This document shows positions 1 through 7,997 of a DNA stretch of 38,812 nucleotides, one piece after another. This DNA comes from UBA8106 sp964569695 (lineage in GTDB: Bacteria; Acidobacteriota; Vicinamibacteria; Vicinamibacterales; UBA823). The position numbers and the translations under genes are program-made. Positions within the stretch are counted from its first letter, which is position 1. Every line of letters starts with the position of its first letter. The stretch covers positions 1 to 38,812 of the forward strand of contig CAZMUA010000019.1 of the NCBI GenBank assembly GCA_964569695.1, in the 5' to 3' direction. The notes beneath the pieces are model-generated. The model saw nothing but the letters and a program-made list of their open reading frames with translations, was not told where the DNA came from and searched no databases.

Positions 1-186
1 ATGGGCATCAGAATTGGTGATGCGCAAACTGGCTGGATTTCAGAATTTATCCTCTATCCATGGGGCGATCCGCGGGATCCGGCAGGCAACGGAGCTGAGT
101 TCGTGGCGGTCGATCGGCACGGCAACTTGTACGGTGGTGAACCTCGTCCCAGAAGATTGCAGAAATATGTGAGAGTGAGACCGTAA
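1..186 (+). CDS. C-terminal end of an NHL-repeat beta-propeller protein (cut by window start)
   Basis: The visible 61 residues contain one propeller blade ending in AVDRHGNLYGGEPRPRRLQKYV. This resembles the closing blade of the NHL lipoprotein at 801-1970 (GIDSQGNLYIGEASTGRRVQKF). NHL blades bind ligands or proteins, and some families in this fold are alpha-amidating lyases; no catalytic residues can be judged from this fragment. The ATG at base 1 is probably internal, because a complete protein of this family is several hundred residues long. The gene converges on the minus-strand gene at 265-735. Family assignment is fairly secure; function is unknown. Confidence 0.6.
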   Translation: MGIRIGDAQTGWISEFILYPWGDPRDPAGNGAEFVAVDRHGNLYGGEPRPRRLQKYVRVRP

Positions 187-264
187 GAGACCGTTTGTTG
201 AACTATCGGTGGATGGTGTCGACGGGTGGGGCTTATTTACACGGATATTGGGTTTAAGAGAGGT

Positions 265-735
265 TCACTCGATGCGTCTGTAGGTGGCATGACTCACGCG
301 CACGATCTTGCCGTTTTCGTCCAGCCGGACGTATTCATTGTTGATAGTATCCCCGTCTTCTGAGAGGGTGTTGATGATCACTTGGTAGACTCGACCGTTC
401 CTTGCGTTGGAGATCCGAGTGGTTCTTTCATTGATTGTCTCGACGGCTGTTTCAGCAGACTCTTGGCCTGTGACAGGGTGGAAAACTCCATCGAACAACG
501 TGACATAACTCCACGCTGACTCTCGCCCCGTGGCATTGGTGGATTCAACCGTGATTCGCATACCACCATCTTCGTAGGGCTCATAGGTCATGATGTTGTT
601 TGAAGGTGGCGGTGCGGTCGAATCTAGCTTCCACACGCCGAATCGCGGATTGGAAGCCTGTGAAGACAGGGTTGTGGCGGTGATGAGAGCGGTTATGGAG
701 AGAACAAACGCACTTGTCAGAATAATTCTTCTCAT
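265..735 (-). CDS. Small secreted WKL-type (lipocalin-like) protein of unknown function
   Basis: This 156-residue protein has a Sec signal peptide (about residues 1-27, ending near SSQAS). The mature part starts with FGVWKLDSTAPPP and continues with alternating beta-rich segments (MTYEPYEDGGMRITVES, YQVIINTL). The G-x-W-K-L opening followed by a charged beta-sandwich or barrel resembles a family of small exported proteins that I associate with Acidobacteria; that link is from memory of the pattern. GGGG with a 6-nt spacer precedes the ATG at 735, supporting the start. No catalytic motif is visible. It probably sits in the periplasm or at the surface and could bind a small hydrophobic ligand, but that is only inferred from the fold-like pattern. 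Confidence 0.75.
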   Translation of the reverse strand: MRRIILTSAFVLSITALITATTLSSQASNPRFGVWKLDSTAPPPSNNIMTYEPYEDGGMRITVESTNATGRESAWSYVTLFDGVFHPVTGQESAETAVETINERTTRISNARNGRVYQVIINTLSEDGDTINNEYVRLDENGKIVRVSHATYRRIE

Positions 736-800
736 GTGTGACCCCTGTCTTTACAAATAGAGCAAGATTGCTGGCTCAAGATGTCCGATTGATAACTAGG

Positions 801-1970
801 TTATGGCACCTCAGGAGACTGATAAATTACCTTAGGAGTCTGCACTGTAAACTTCTGTACGCGTCGTCCAGTGGATGCTTCTCCTATGTAAAGATTGCCT
901 TGGGAATCGATGCCCATACCGTGTGGGCGAATAAATTGACCTATCTGTCGCCCTCCTCGGCCGAATTCTCCTACGATTTCGAGGTTACTCCGTCTGAGAA
1001 TCCAGACCTTGTGATTTGTGCCGTCGGCCAAGTAGAGCCAGCGCTGTTCTAGGTCAGGAGATAGGGCGATAACAAACGCGGAGCCAGATGCGCGGGTGAG
1101 TGGGGCTACAGTTTGCTCCACCACAAATTGGCCAGCGTCATCAAAGACTTGGATTCTGTTTCCACGTCGATCCGCTACGTATATTAGTCCGTCGCTGGAA
1201 CCAACCAGCCCATGGACGGTAGAGAACTGCCGGGGCGCAGGTCCAAGAGGATCGCGGTCGCCGAAATCGTAGTCGTCATTCGGGACTTCGCCGTAGGCAC
1301 CCCAATGCCTGAGGTATTCCCCAGTGTCGCCGTCGTAGACGACGACTCGACGATTCCGGTAGCCGTCTGCAAAATAGGCTTCATTGGTATCAGGGTCTAC
1401 CCAAATACCGGCAGGGCCGCCCAAAAGATTGGGATCATTACTCCCACCATTGTCATCGTATCGCCCTATGGTCATGACGAGCTGGCCATCCCGCGTAAAC
1501 TTCATAACTCGGTGATGCCGGTACGTGCCTACCCAAACGTAGTCGTTGTGGTCTACGAACAGCCCGTGCGCATTTCTAGGAAACTCAGACACATCCTGCG
1601 TAGACGGGTCGCCCCATCCCTGAACCACCTTACCCTCAGGGTCAAACTCGATAACAACGGGGGCTGGGACGCAGCAAGTACCGAGGGGAGGTTCCTGAAC
1701 GAGAGCGGTCTCTTCCGGTGTGAGCGTTTCCGGCAAGTGCGTGACCCAGATATGGTCTTTGGCGTCCACGAACACGGCCGTAACAGCACCGAGGATCCAC
1801 GAATTTGGCATTTCTCGAGGCCACGTGGGGTCGACTTGAAACGCTGGTGCCTCCGGTTGACTGTTTGGCGCTAGTGCGTTAGTGGTATCGGGTTCTGGCC
1901 CGCAACCGATCAACGTGGTGGAAGCCAGAAGTACCGCAGCGATGGTGACGGTCTGTTGACTAATTGGCAT
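801..1970 (-). CDS. NHL-repeat lipoprotein (6-bladed beta-propeller, peptidyl-amidating-lyase-like)
   Basis: The 389-residue product begins with a lipoprotein signal peptide ending in the lipobox L20-I-G-C23, so the mature protein should be lipid-anchored. The rest is NHL blades, recognised by repeats such as HGLFVDHNDYVWVGTYRHHRVMKF, GPAGIWVDPDTNEAYFADGYRNRRV, HGLVGSSDGLIYVADRRGNR and HGMGIDSQGNLYIGEASTG. Propellers of this type are often annotated as peptidyl-alpha-hydroxyglycine alpha-amidating lyase-like, but enzymatic activity is not established by the sequence. It lies 24 nt downstream of the secreted protein at 1995-2939 in the same direction, so the two may be co-transcribed with the cytochrome gene at 2953-4575. 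No clear Shine-Dalgarno precedes the ATG. Confidence 0.85.
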   Translation of the reverse strand: MPISQQTVTIAAVLLASTTLIGCGPEPDTTNALAPNSQPEAPAFQVDPTWPREMPNSWILGAVTAVFVDAKDHIWVTHLPETLTPEETALVQEPPLGTCCVPAPVVIEFDPEGKVVQGWGDPSTQDVSEFPRNAHGLFVDHNDYVWVGTYRHHRVMKFTRDGQLVMTIGRYDDNGGSNDPNLLGGPAGIWVDPDTNEAYFADGYRNRRVVVYDGDTGEYLRHWGAYGEVPNDDYDFGDRDPLGPAPRQFSTVHGLVGSSDGLIYVADRRGNRIQVFDDAGQFVVEQTVAPLTRASGSAFVIALSPDLEQRWLYLADGTNHKVWILRRSNLEIVGEFGRGGRQIGQFIRPHGMGIDSQGNLYIGEASTGRRVQKFTVQTPKVIYQSPEVP

Positions 1971-1994
1971 GGTCTATTGACGAGGTACGATGAG

Positions 1995-2939
1995 TCAATG
2001 GGTGACCGTGATCGTGCGGTTCTCGTTGGCACCCAGTCCGCCATCTGAGGCGAGACAACGAAGCACATAAGTGCCCGGCGTGTCGAACGTCACCTGCACC
2101 TCCCAGCGTCCGTCCGGTGGAAGAGGCGGTGTAACCCAGCGATTCGCCCACGGCGAGTTCGCACCGTCCCGGGTATCCTCCCAAACTTTGTCTTGCAAGG
2201 GATCGAAGGTCACCCGGCCCGCACCACGGTAGACGTACCAAGAGAGCCGGAGTCCGACGCTGCTGCCGACGGTGATCTGCCAAGGTGGCCTCCAGTCCGG
2301 CCGTGCCGTGGAGTAAGTGCCAGAGTTTCGAGGCCGGCCGAAAGTCCCTCCCGCGTGTCCAGGTTTCGGAATGCCATCGTCGCTCGCCCTGGCGATTAGC
2401 GTCAGTGGCTCACCCACACGCACGGTGCGATGGATGGCTCCCTCGATCATGAGTTCTGGCACTTTGTTCTCCCGCATGACCGCATCGCTGGTCCCGGCTC
2501 CTAGGGCACCTTGCTCCGAGGCTCTGACGAGATTATCCACGAAGTAGTCGATCCTGAGCGTCGCATAGGCTTTTTCCTCTTTGTCCTTGGTCGTCAGTGT
2601 CCAGACCAATTGGTCTGTCTCGTTGAAATTGTCCGGAACCGGTACCCGAAAGACGAACCGATTCCGCCGAGGAAGGAAGTGGGTGGGTTGTCCCTGGTCG
2701 GCCTCGCCAGGTTCGAAGTAGTTGTCAGGGCCGACCGGCACGTCGAGCTCTTCCTCCCAGTTCCGGTTGAAGTAACCGAAGAGGAAGTAGCGGGACCCAT
2801 CGGCGTCTGTCTCCCACCCTTCATACGCAGGGGAGGCGTTCTGACCTCTCGAGTACGATTGCTCGGCTCCTGCTGCCTGGGATATAACGAGCATTGCCGC
2901 TACAACGAGCAGCAGTCTTGAGTGTCTGGTTTGTGTCAT
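1995..2939 (-). CDS. Secreted protein with C-terminal Ig/PKD-like beta-sandwich, unknown function
   Basis: The 314-residue protein has a clear signal peptide (LLLVVAAMLVISQAAGA, cleavage near residue 25). Two beta-rich parts follow. Residues about 35-190 contain aromatic and acidic strands (SRYFLFGYFNRNWEEELDVPVG). The C-terminus (about 195-314) ends as a PKD or cadherin-like sandwich (VTFDTPGTYVLRCLASDGG). It contains no heme or metal-binding cluster. It sits 13 nt downstream of the cytochrome c/monooxygenase-like gene and upstream of the NHL lipoprotein, suggesting a three-gene exported module. It could be an accessory or substrate-binding protein of the oxidase, but the sequence alone does not show this. 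Confidence 0.75.
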   Translation of the reverse strand: MTQTRHSRLLLVVAAMLVISQAAGAEQSYSRGQNASPAYEGWETDADGSRYFLFGYFNRNWEEELDVPVGPDNYFEPGEADQGQPTHFLPRRNRFVFRVPVPDNFNETDQLVWTLTTKDKEEKAYATLRIDYFVDNLVRASEQGALGAGTSDAVMRENKVPELMIEGAIHRTVRVGEPLTLIARASDDGIPKPGHAGGTFGRPRNSGTYSTARPDWRPPWQITVGSSVGLRLSWYVYRGAGRVTFDPLQDKVWEDTRDGANSPWANRWVTPPLPPDGRWEVQVTFDTPGTYVLRCLASDGGLGANENRTITVTH

Positions 2940-2952
2940 CAGTCTGAGAAAG

Positions 2953-4575
2953 TTACCGCCGCTCCGGCTCTCGTGTGGCTAGGTGCTTAGCTTCCGGCTT
3001 CGCCGTCTGCAAGGCTTCTTCCGCAGCCTCCAGTGCAGCGCGTGCCGCTTCGACTCTGGCGGCGACTTCCTCCTGGGCCGTTTCGGCGGCAGTCAGCAAG
3101 TCCTTCGCACGCTCGACCGTTGGCTGCTCGGGTTTCACCATGCACAGTGGACACCCAATCACAACGTCGTTCTTCGTCAACTTAAGCATCTCTCGCCGCT
3201 CGTCCATTGCCTCTTGGAACTGGTCGTCGGTCATAGCCACACCATGCCCAAGGTCGATGAACATGTTGGTTACCGATCGGTTTCCGGACCCTTGCCAGTT
3301 TCTCGGGTCGGTAACGTTTTCGTTCCTGGGGGTGTTGTCCATGTAGCCGGTGATGTGCAAGATGGTGCCTTTCGGCAGCAGCGGTTCATAGCCGGGAGCG
3401 TATTCGTAGCCCCTGACCCAGTTGTGGTCGTAGCCCGCGCAGGTCAGCGTCTGGATGTTGATACCCCAGATCGCCTCGAGGCACATGCGGGCTCCGGGTG
3501 CGTGCAAGTGGGGCTCAAAGGTAGTGATCTTTGTGTGTTCGGTCAGCACGTAGTAGGCATGGAGCTCTTGGTCTCTTTCCATCGCTTTGACGTCGATGTC
3601 GACGGCGTTGCCGAGGTTTCGCTGCGCACGTTTATATTTCGGCTTGTAACCCTTTGGGTGGAATCGCCACCCGATCTCAAGGTGCGCCTTCGTGTCGCGG
3701 CCGTTCGAGTGGAGGTGCAGTGAATCCGAAACGAGCCGTGAGTTGGCCGCTAGAAGGCGAGCTCCTTCTGGATCGAACGTGTCCGCATTGCGGCCGACCT
3801 CGTGTACCGGCCAGAATGTACTGTCCACAATTTCGCCATCCTCGTCGAGTGCCTGCGTGATCCAGATCATATGGTGGACAACGAAGCGCCCGCCGACTGT
3901 CTCGCGGTCGGCTGGATTACCGTCGGCGTTGAGCACGTCGTTGACTTCATGGACCTCGACCGAGGCCACGTAACGGTCTTCCGTGTTGCCGATCGGTGTC
4001 ATTTCGATGTCACCCCACCAGTCGGCCGCGTCTCCTGCTACGAAGAACTCCTCGGTTACCGTGATCAGGTCTGGTTCGCCGGCTGTCCAGACAGACGAGC
4101 CGCCGATCGGCCTGGTCGGCGGTAAGTCGGCTGGATTCCCTCGTGGTGCGCCGTTGTCGACCCATCGCGTAATCTTGTCTAGCTCTTCGTCGGAGAGGGA
4201 TGGATCGAATAGATAATGTTGGATCCCGACATCCTTCTCGATATACCAAGGTGGCATCACGTCGGCGACGGGCCCTAGGCTGGTTCGCACCTTAATGGCA
4301 CGGGCCCAAGGACGTACTTCTTCGTAGGTGATGAGCGACATCGGTGCTACCGAGTTCGGTTGATGGCAGTTCTGACAACTGCGCTGCAGAATCGGCGCGA
4401 TGTCCTTCGTGAACGTCACGGGAACCGTCGCGTCAGCCTGGCCGGCCGCTGAGACACCTGGGACAATTAACCCGACGGAGTCTTCGAACGATGTGTGAAT
4501 CTCATCCAGGATGTTGCTTGAGGCCGCTGGGGTGATTAGCAATAGTGCTACGCATGCGATCAAGATCGTTCGCAT
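2953..4575 (-). CDS. Secreted cytochrome c fused to a copper type-II monooxygenase-like domain, coiled-coil tail
   Basis: The start is set at the ATG at 4575, which has AAGGAG seven nt upstream; an upstream in-frame ATG at 4599 lacks one. Of 540 residues, 1-20 form a signal peptide. A heme-c site C67-QN-C70-H71 lies in a mini-cytochrome region (residues 50-150) ending WVDNGAPRGNPADLP. The following 300 residues carry histidine clusters reminiscent of PHM/DBM-type ascorbate-dependent copper monooxygenases: HHM at 234-236, HLH at 287-289, HLH at 356-358, and a possible Met ligand at 438. A C-P-L-C pair (475-478) and an alanine/glutamate-rich coiled coil (about 487-530) close the protein. The heme is certain by motif; the copper-enzyme assignment is inference. 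It probably acts in the periplasm as an oxidase or monooxygenase with its own electron carrier. Confidence 0.8.
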   Translation of the reverse strand: MRTILIACVALLLITPAASSNILDEIHTSFEDSVGLIVPGVSAAGQADATVPVTFTKDIAPILQRSCQNCHQPNSVAPMSLITYEEVRPWARAIKVRTSLGPVADVMPPWYIEKDVGIQHYLFDPSLSDEELDKITRWVDNGAPRGNPADLPPTRPIGGSSVWTAGEPDLITVTEEFFVAGDAADWWGDIEMTPIGNTEDRYVASVEVHEVNDVLNADGNPADRETVGGRFVVHHMIWITQALDEDGEIVDSTFWPVHEVGRNADTFDPEGARLLAANSRLVSDSLHLHSNGRDTKAHLEIGWRFHPKGYKPKYKRAQRNLGNAVDIDVKAMERDQELHAYYVLTEHTKITTFEPHLHAPGARMCLEAIWGINIQTLTCAGYDHNWVRGYEYAPGYEPLLPKGTILHITGYMDNTPRNENVTDPRNWQGSGNRSVTNMFIDLGHGVAMTDDQFQEAMDERREMLKLTKNDVVIGCPLCMVKPEQPTVERAKDLLTAAETAQEEVAARVEAARAALEAAEEALQTAKPEAKHLATREPERR

Positions 4576-4658
4576 TGTCACTCTCCTTAGGTCAGCCATA
4601 CAATCCAGACCTTGACAATTCTAACTCATCATTTCAGATCTACATAGACAGAGAGGGC

Positions 4659-5597
4659 CTATTCCAAGAACTCCAGGATCATGCGATTGACCTCACCGGG
4701 CTTTTCCTGGTGCACGAAGTGTCCCGCGCCGTCGACAATCACTATCTGCAGGCCATTGTCGAAGAACGCCTCCATGCCGTCTACTAGTTCCACACCGATG
4801 CAGCCATCGTCCCGTCCGTGAATGTACAGCGTCGGCACCTGAATCTGCTGAGGACCTCGACCCGTGCTGCTCTGGGGCACGTTAGGGAGAGGGTTGAAGG
4901 TCTGACGGTAGTAGCTCAGCGCAGCTGCCAAAACGCCAGGCTGCCCGAGTGTCGCTTTCACCGACGCTAGTTCCGCTAGCGGAATGTCCCAACCGGGAGA
5001 CCAGTCTCGCCACAGTCTTTCGATGAACGCGAAGTCATTCAAGGGAACGGCGACGTCGGCCATCGGATGCTGAAAGTAGAACATGTACCATGACCGTCGC
5101 TGCTGTTCTGGACTCGTCCTCAGACTCTGCGAGAACGCGACGCCGGCGGGCACGGACATGGTGATCAGCTTCGAGAATCGCTCGGGGGCTAGGACCGCTG
5201 CGGTGTGCGCTGCGGCCGCCCCCCAATCGTGCCCCATCAGCACAATCGGCTCGTCGCTGAGTGCGTCGGCGAGCGCAACCGCGTCCTGGGCCAGCGTGCG
5301 GATGCCGAAGTAGCCATCGTCAGGAATCTCGGTCGGCGCGTACCCACGCATATAAGGCGCAACAACCCGATATCCTGCCTTCGCGAGGGCCGTGAGTTGA
5401 TGCCGGTAGGAACGCGCATGGTCTGGAAAACCGTGCAGTGCAAGCACGGTCGGTCCTTCTCCCGCTTCAAGATAGTGAAAAGTCAAACCATTGGCATCCA
5501 CGACTCCGGTCGCGAACTCGCTCGGTTGGGCCAACCCCATATCTCCAATGGCAACCCCGAGCACTAGGACGACGCTAGCCATGACTCGAACTCTCAT
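4659..5597 (-). CDS. Secreted alpha/beta hydrolase, epoxide-hydrolase type
   Basis: The 312-residue enzyme has a signal peptide (MRVRVMASVVLVLGVAIGDMG). The core motifs are the oxyanion loop H55-G-F-P, the nucleophile elbow G-H-D124-W-G with aspartate as nucleophile, the acid in GRDD (263-264) and the base in GAGH293F. An Asp nucleophile followed by Trp, with lid tyrosines (WYMFYFQHP, SYYRQTF), points to epoxide hydrolases rather than esterases; haloalkane dehalogenase is the alternative. The ATG at 5597 is preferred because it yields the signal peptide and GGGGA precedes it; a longer reading from 5675 would overlap the HD gene by 37 nt. It follows that gene closely, so the two may be translated from one transcript. 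Confidence 0.85.
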   Translation of the reverse strand: MRVRVMASVVLVLGVAIGDMGLAQPSEFATGVVDANGLTFHYLEAGEGPTVLALHGFPDHARSYRHQLTALAKAGYRVVAPYMRGYAPTEIPDDGYFGIRTLAQDAVALADALSDEPIVLMGHDWGAAAAHTAAVLAPERFSKLITMSVPAGVAFSQSLRTSPEQQRRSWYMFYFQHPMADVAVPLNDFAFIERLWRDWSPGWDIPLAELASVKATLGQPGVLAAALSYYRQTFNPLPNVPQSSTGRGPQQIQVPTLYIHGRDDGCIGVELVDGMEAFFDNGLQIVIVDGAGHFVHQEKPGEVNRMILEFLE

Positions 5598-5638
5598 CCC
5601 CGGTCCCCGCTTCTTCCGTGTTTTCTGATGACTGACGA

Positions 5639-6496
5639 CTACAGCCGTCGGTCTGGCATAATCATGGTCCGCCACATATGAGACGACGAACTGTTATCCC
5701 ATCCTAGGCCTTCTTTAGGCTGTTTAAAGTGGCGACCAATGATGTCGATGAAGGGTTCGATGGACACTTTCGCATCCGGATTAAATGAATAGAAATCGTT
5801 TACGGTCACCAGACGCGGGTACTCATACCATTTGTGATTTCGCACAAACTCGTAGGTGCGCTGCAGGTACGGCTCTGGCTTGTAGTCCGCACCAAACACA
5901 CGAAGATAACCTTCCGGATATGCGTAGTCAAAAGCTTCGTCGGGATAGAATCGCAGCGCCTGATGGTAACGGATGGAGAAGCTGGTGATCTCTGGCACGT
6001 AAGGCTCGAGCAGTTGAGCCCCCCACCAGCCATGGTCCGGATGCATCACACTAAGAATTACGTCGTGAAGCAGGCAGGCGAGAATGACTTCTTCACGCAT
6101 ACCCGTTTTGAGCGCTCGGGTGGCACTTTGCAAGCAGTGCCCTGTCCACGCAAAGCGATACTTAAAGAAGTCAAGCAGCGTTGGTTTCTCGGGCATCGGT
6201 GTGAGTGGTCGAAGTCGACCGTCGACTTTCCGGTCACCGTCGTTTTTCGCGACAAAAAGAGTTCCGGTTCCGTTTCGGTATGGTCGATCAAGATCAGCAT
6301 TCCGTGCCTCAAGTTCACTTACCGTTGGGTACTGACCGCCCTGCACGTCTTTCAGAATACCCTCAAGGACATCAGCCTCCTTAAGGCGGTCCTCCATGTA
6401 ATGCTCAAGGGCGTCAGCCTTCTCATCTGGAGTCATTAGTGAAACGGCTGCGGGACCGCCGAGACTCGCAACAAATGCCCGTCGATCAATCTTCAT
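5639..6496 (-). CDS. HD-domain protein resembling PhnZ/MIOX-type diiron oxygenases, possible Tat-like leader
   Basis: The 285-residue product starts with DRRAFVASLGG, a short twin-arginine-like leader with a weak hydrophobic stretch. Residues 118-185 reproduce the ligand order of the PhnZ-like mixed-valent diiron HD oxygenases: H120-C-L-Q-S-A, C-L-L-H144-D145, H155-G-W-W-G-A-Q-L-L and Y-H178-Q-A-L. D234 in VNDFYSFNP is a candidate last ligand. Characterised relatives (PhnZ, myo-inositol oxygenase, TmpB) oxidise C-H bonds next to hydroxyls or phosphonates; most other HD proteins are phosphohydrolases, so the substrate is open. AGGA about 8 nt upstream supports the ATG at 6496. The gene precedes the epoxide-hydrolase-like gene on the same strand. 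Confidence 0.7.
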   Translation of the reverse strand: MKIDRRAFVASLGGPAAVSLMTPDEKADALEHYMEDRLKEADVLEGILKDVQGGQYPTVSELEARNADLDRPYRNGTGTLFVAKNDGDRKVDGRLRPLTPMPEKPTLLDFFKYRFAWTGHCLQSATRALKTGMREEVILACLLHDVILSVMHPDHGWWGAQLLEPYVPEITSFSIRYHQALRFYPDEAFDYAYPEGYLRVFGADYKPEPYLQRTYEFVRNHKWYEYPRLVTVNDFYSFNPDAKVSIEPFIDIIGRHFKQPKEGLGWDNSSSSHMWRTMIMPDRRL

Positions 6497-6731
6497 AGTG
6501 TTTTCCTCTCGAGAGACGCACCCAAAAATCTATGTGTGCACTGCAATCTGACCTGAGTGCCGACTATTTTTCAAAAGTGTAATTTATTTGTATCCAATTT
6601 ACACCCCTTTGCGAGAACAATAAGCGCTTGAATAGGACTACCCGCAGCGCTATCGTTGGGCGAACGTAGACACTTCCAGTGGTAACACAATGGTTGCGTT
6701 AGGTCTGGAAGAGCAGAGAGAGAGTTACGAT
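6497..6731. other. Divergent intergenic region between HD-domain and aminotransferase genes
   Basis: This 235-bp stretch separates two genes transcribed away from each other, so it must hold both promoters. Its middle (about 6550-6610) is A+T-rich, which is typical of promoter DNA. I could not assign specific -35 and -10 boxes with confidence, and I see no RNA gene or small ORF with a credible ribosome binding site here. Confidence 0.4.
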
Positions 6732-7997
6732 ATGGATTTCAGTAGACGTGAATTAATGAAGACAGTCGGTGCCGGTGCATTAGCGTTTGGTACTAGGCCA
6801 AACACCACGGCGGCATCCAGTTCTCGCAAGCTCGACGGCTCCCTAGATTTTTCGATCATTAGATCAGAATTTCCCCGTGCAGGAAAGAACTTATGGCTAG
6901 CTGCGGCTGAGACCCATCCATTCAGCGTGCACACGTTACGGGCTTTGGAAGAGTACTCACAGTACCGAGCCATGGGAGGACTAGGTCGCAACAGCTTTAC
7001 AGCGGCCAAGCAAGCGGAAACAAAGCACCTGTTTGGGACGTTGATTAACGCGAGCGCTGAGGAGATTGCCTTTGTCATGAGCACCACTGATGGGGAGAAC
7101 TTGGTGGTCTCGGGACTCGGCCTGGCAGAGTTAGGTGGCAATGTCGTCATTGACGATCTTCACTTCGCAGCGTCTCGCTATCTGTATACAGCGTTAGCCG
7201 ACGTTGGGCAGATCGAACTTCGTGTTGTCCGGCATCGGGACTGGCGAATCGACGTGGCCGACATGGAGCAGGCGATTGATGCGAATACTCGCTTGGTGTC
7301 ACTGGCCTTGGTGTCGAACATTAATGGCTACATGCACAACGTACGGGAGATCAGTGACATTGCCCATGCTCACGGCGCCTATGTCTATGCTGACATTATT
7401 CAAGCAGCTGGTAACACCGCCGTGGATGTGCAGGCGATGGGGATCGACTGCTGCGCGTGTAGCACCTACAAATGGCTTATGGGCGACTTTGGTTTGGGAT
7501 TTTTGTACGTTAAGCGCGCTTTGCAGGGTGATGTTATCAAGCAAACACGGTATGGCTTACGTCAGGTCACACAGCAAGACGGTCAGTTTGTTCGTCGGTC
7601 AGGTGCTGCAATCTATGAAGGAACCACAACGATGCCTTACCTGCCAGCCGTGTGTGCATATGAGGGGCTTAAGTATCTAGCGCGACTTGAAGTGCAAAAC
7701 ATTCGTGCACACACGAAGCGCCTTGTTGATCGCCTGCAAGGAGCGATGCCAGGACTCGGCTATCCGTCCATTACACCGCTGGACACGCCGACGCCGATAG
7801 TAAGTTTCATTACGCCTGAACCTGAACTCACTCAGGCTAAACTCGAGCGTGCGTTCAGTCAGCGTGTCGTGTCTCAAGGTACGTGGCAGATGACCGATAC
7901 CGAGGGTGCGACGCAATCGGTCCGGGGAATTCGAATCGGTGTTTCTGTGTATAACAACGATGCAGATATTGATGCGTTTCTGAACGCGCTTGATTGA
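6732..7997 (+). CDS. Class V PLP-dependent aminotransferase with Tat signal (cysteine desulfurase / IPN-epimerase fold)
   Basis: The start at 6732 gives an ideal Tat leader, SRRELMK followed by TVGAGALAFG. The upstream ATG at 6690 would bury it. The 421-residue enzyme keeps the fold-type I core: D221 in the YADIIQAAG motif and the Schiff-base lysine K247 in CSTYKW, with a GIRIGVSVYNNDADIDAFL C-terminus. It lacks the mobile catalytic cysteine loop of true cysteine desulfurases, so it is closer to the isopenicillin-N-epimerase-like or transaminase branch; substrate unknown. Tat export would mean a folded, cofactor-loaded enzyme in the periplasm. Its TGA overlaps the next ATG (TGATG at 7995-7999), so it is translationally coupled to the ArsJ-type transporter. 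Confidence 0.85.
   Translation: MDFSRRELMKTVGAGALAFGTRPNTTAASSSRKLDGSLDFSIIRSEFPRAGKNLWLAAAETHPFSVHTLRALEEYSQYRAMGGLGRNSFTAAKQAETKHLFGTLINASAEEIAFVMSTTDGENLVVSGLGLAELGGNVVIDDLHFAASRYLYTALADVGQIELRVVRHRDWRIDVADMEQAIDANTRLVSLALVSNINGYMHNVREISDIAHAHGAYVYADIIQAAGNTAVDVQAMGIDCCACSTYKWLMGDFGLGFLYVKRALQGDVIKQTRYGLRQVTQQDGQFVRRSGAAIYEGTTTMPYLPAVCAYEGLKYLARLEVQNIRAHTKRLVDRLQGAMPGLGYPSITPLDTPTPIVSFITPEPELTQAKLERAFSQRVVSQGTWQMTDTEGATQSVRGIRIGVSVYNNDADIDAFLNALD

Noticed and set aside
1212..3723. Several plus-strand frames of 70-250 codons opposite the genes at 801-4575
   Set aside because: They mirror the codon structure of well-supported minus-strand genes and have no family features.
5834..6439. Plus-strand frame of 201 codons opposite the HD-domain gene
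   Set aside because: The opposite strand carries the complete ligand set of an HD protein with a good ribosome binding site.
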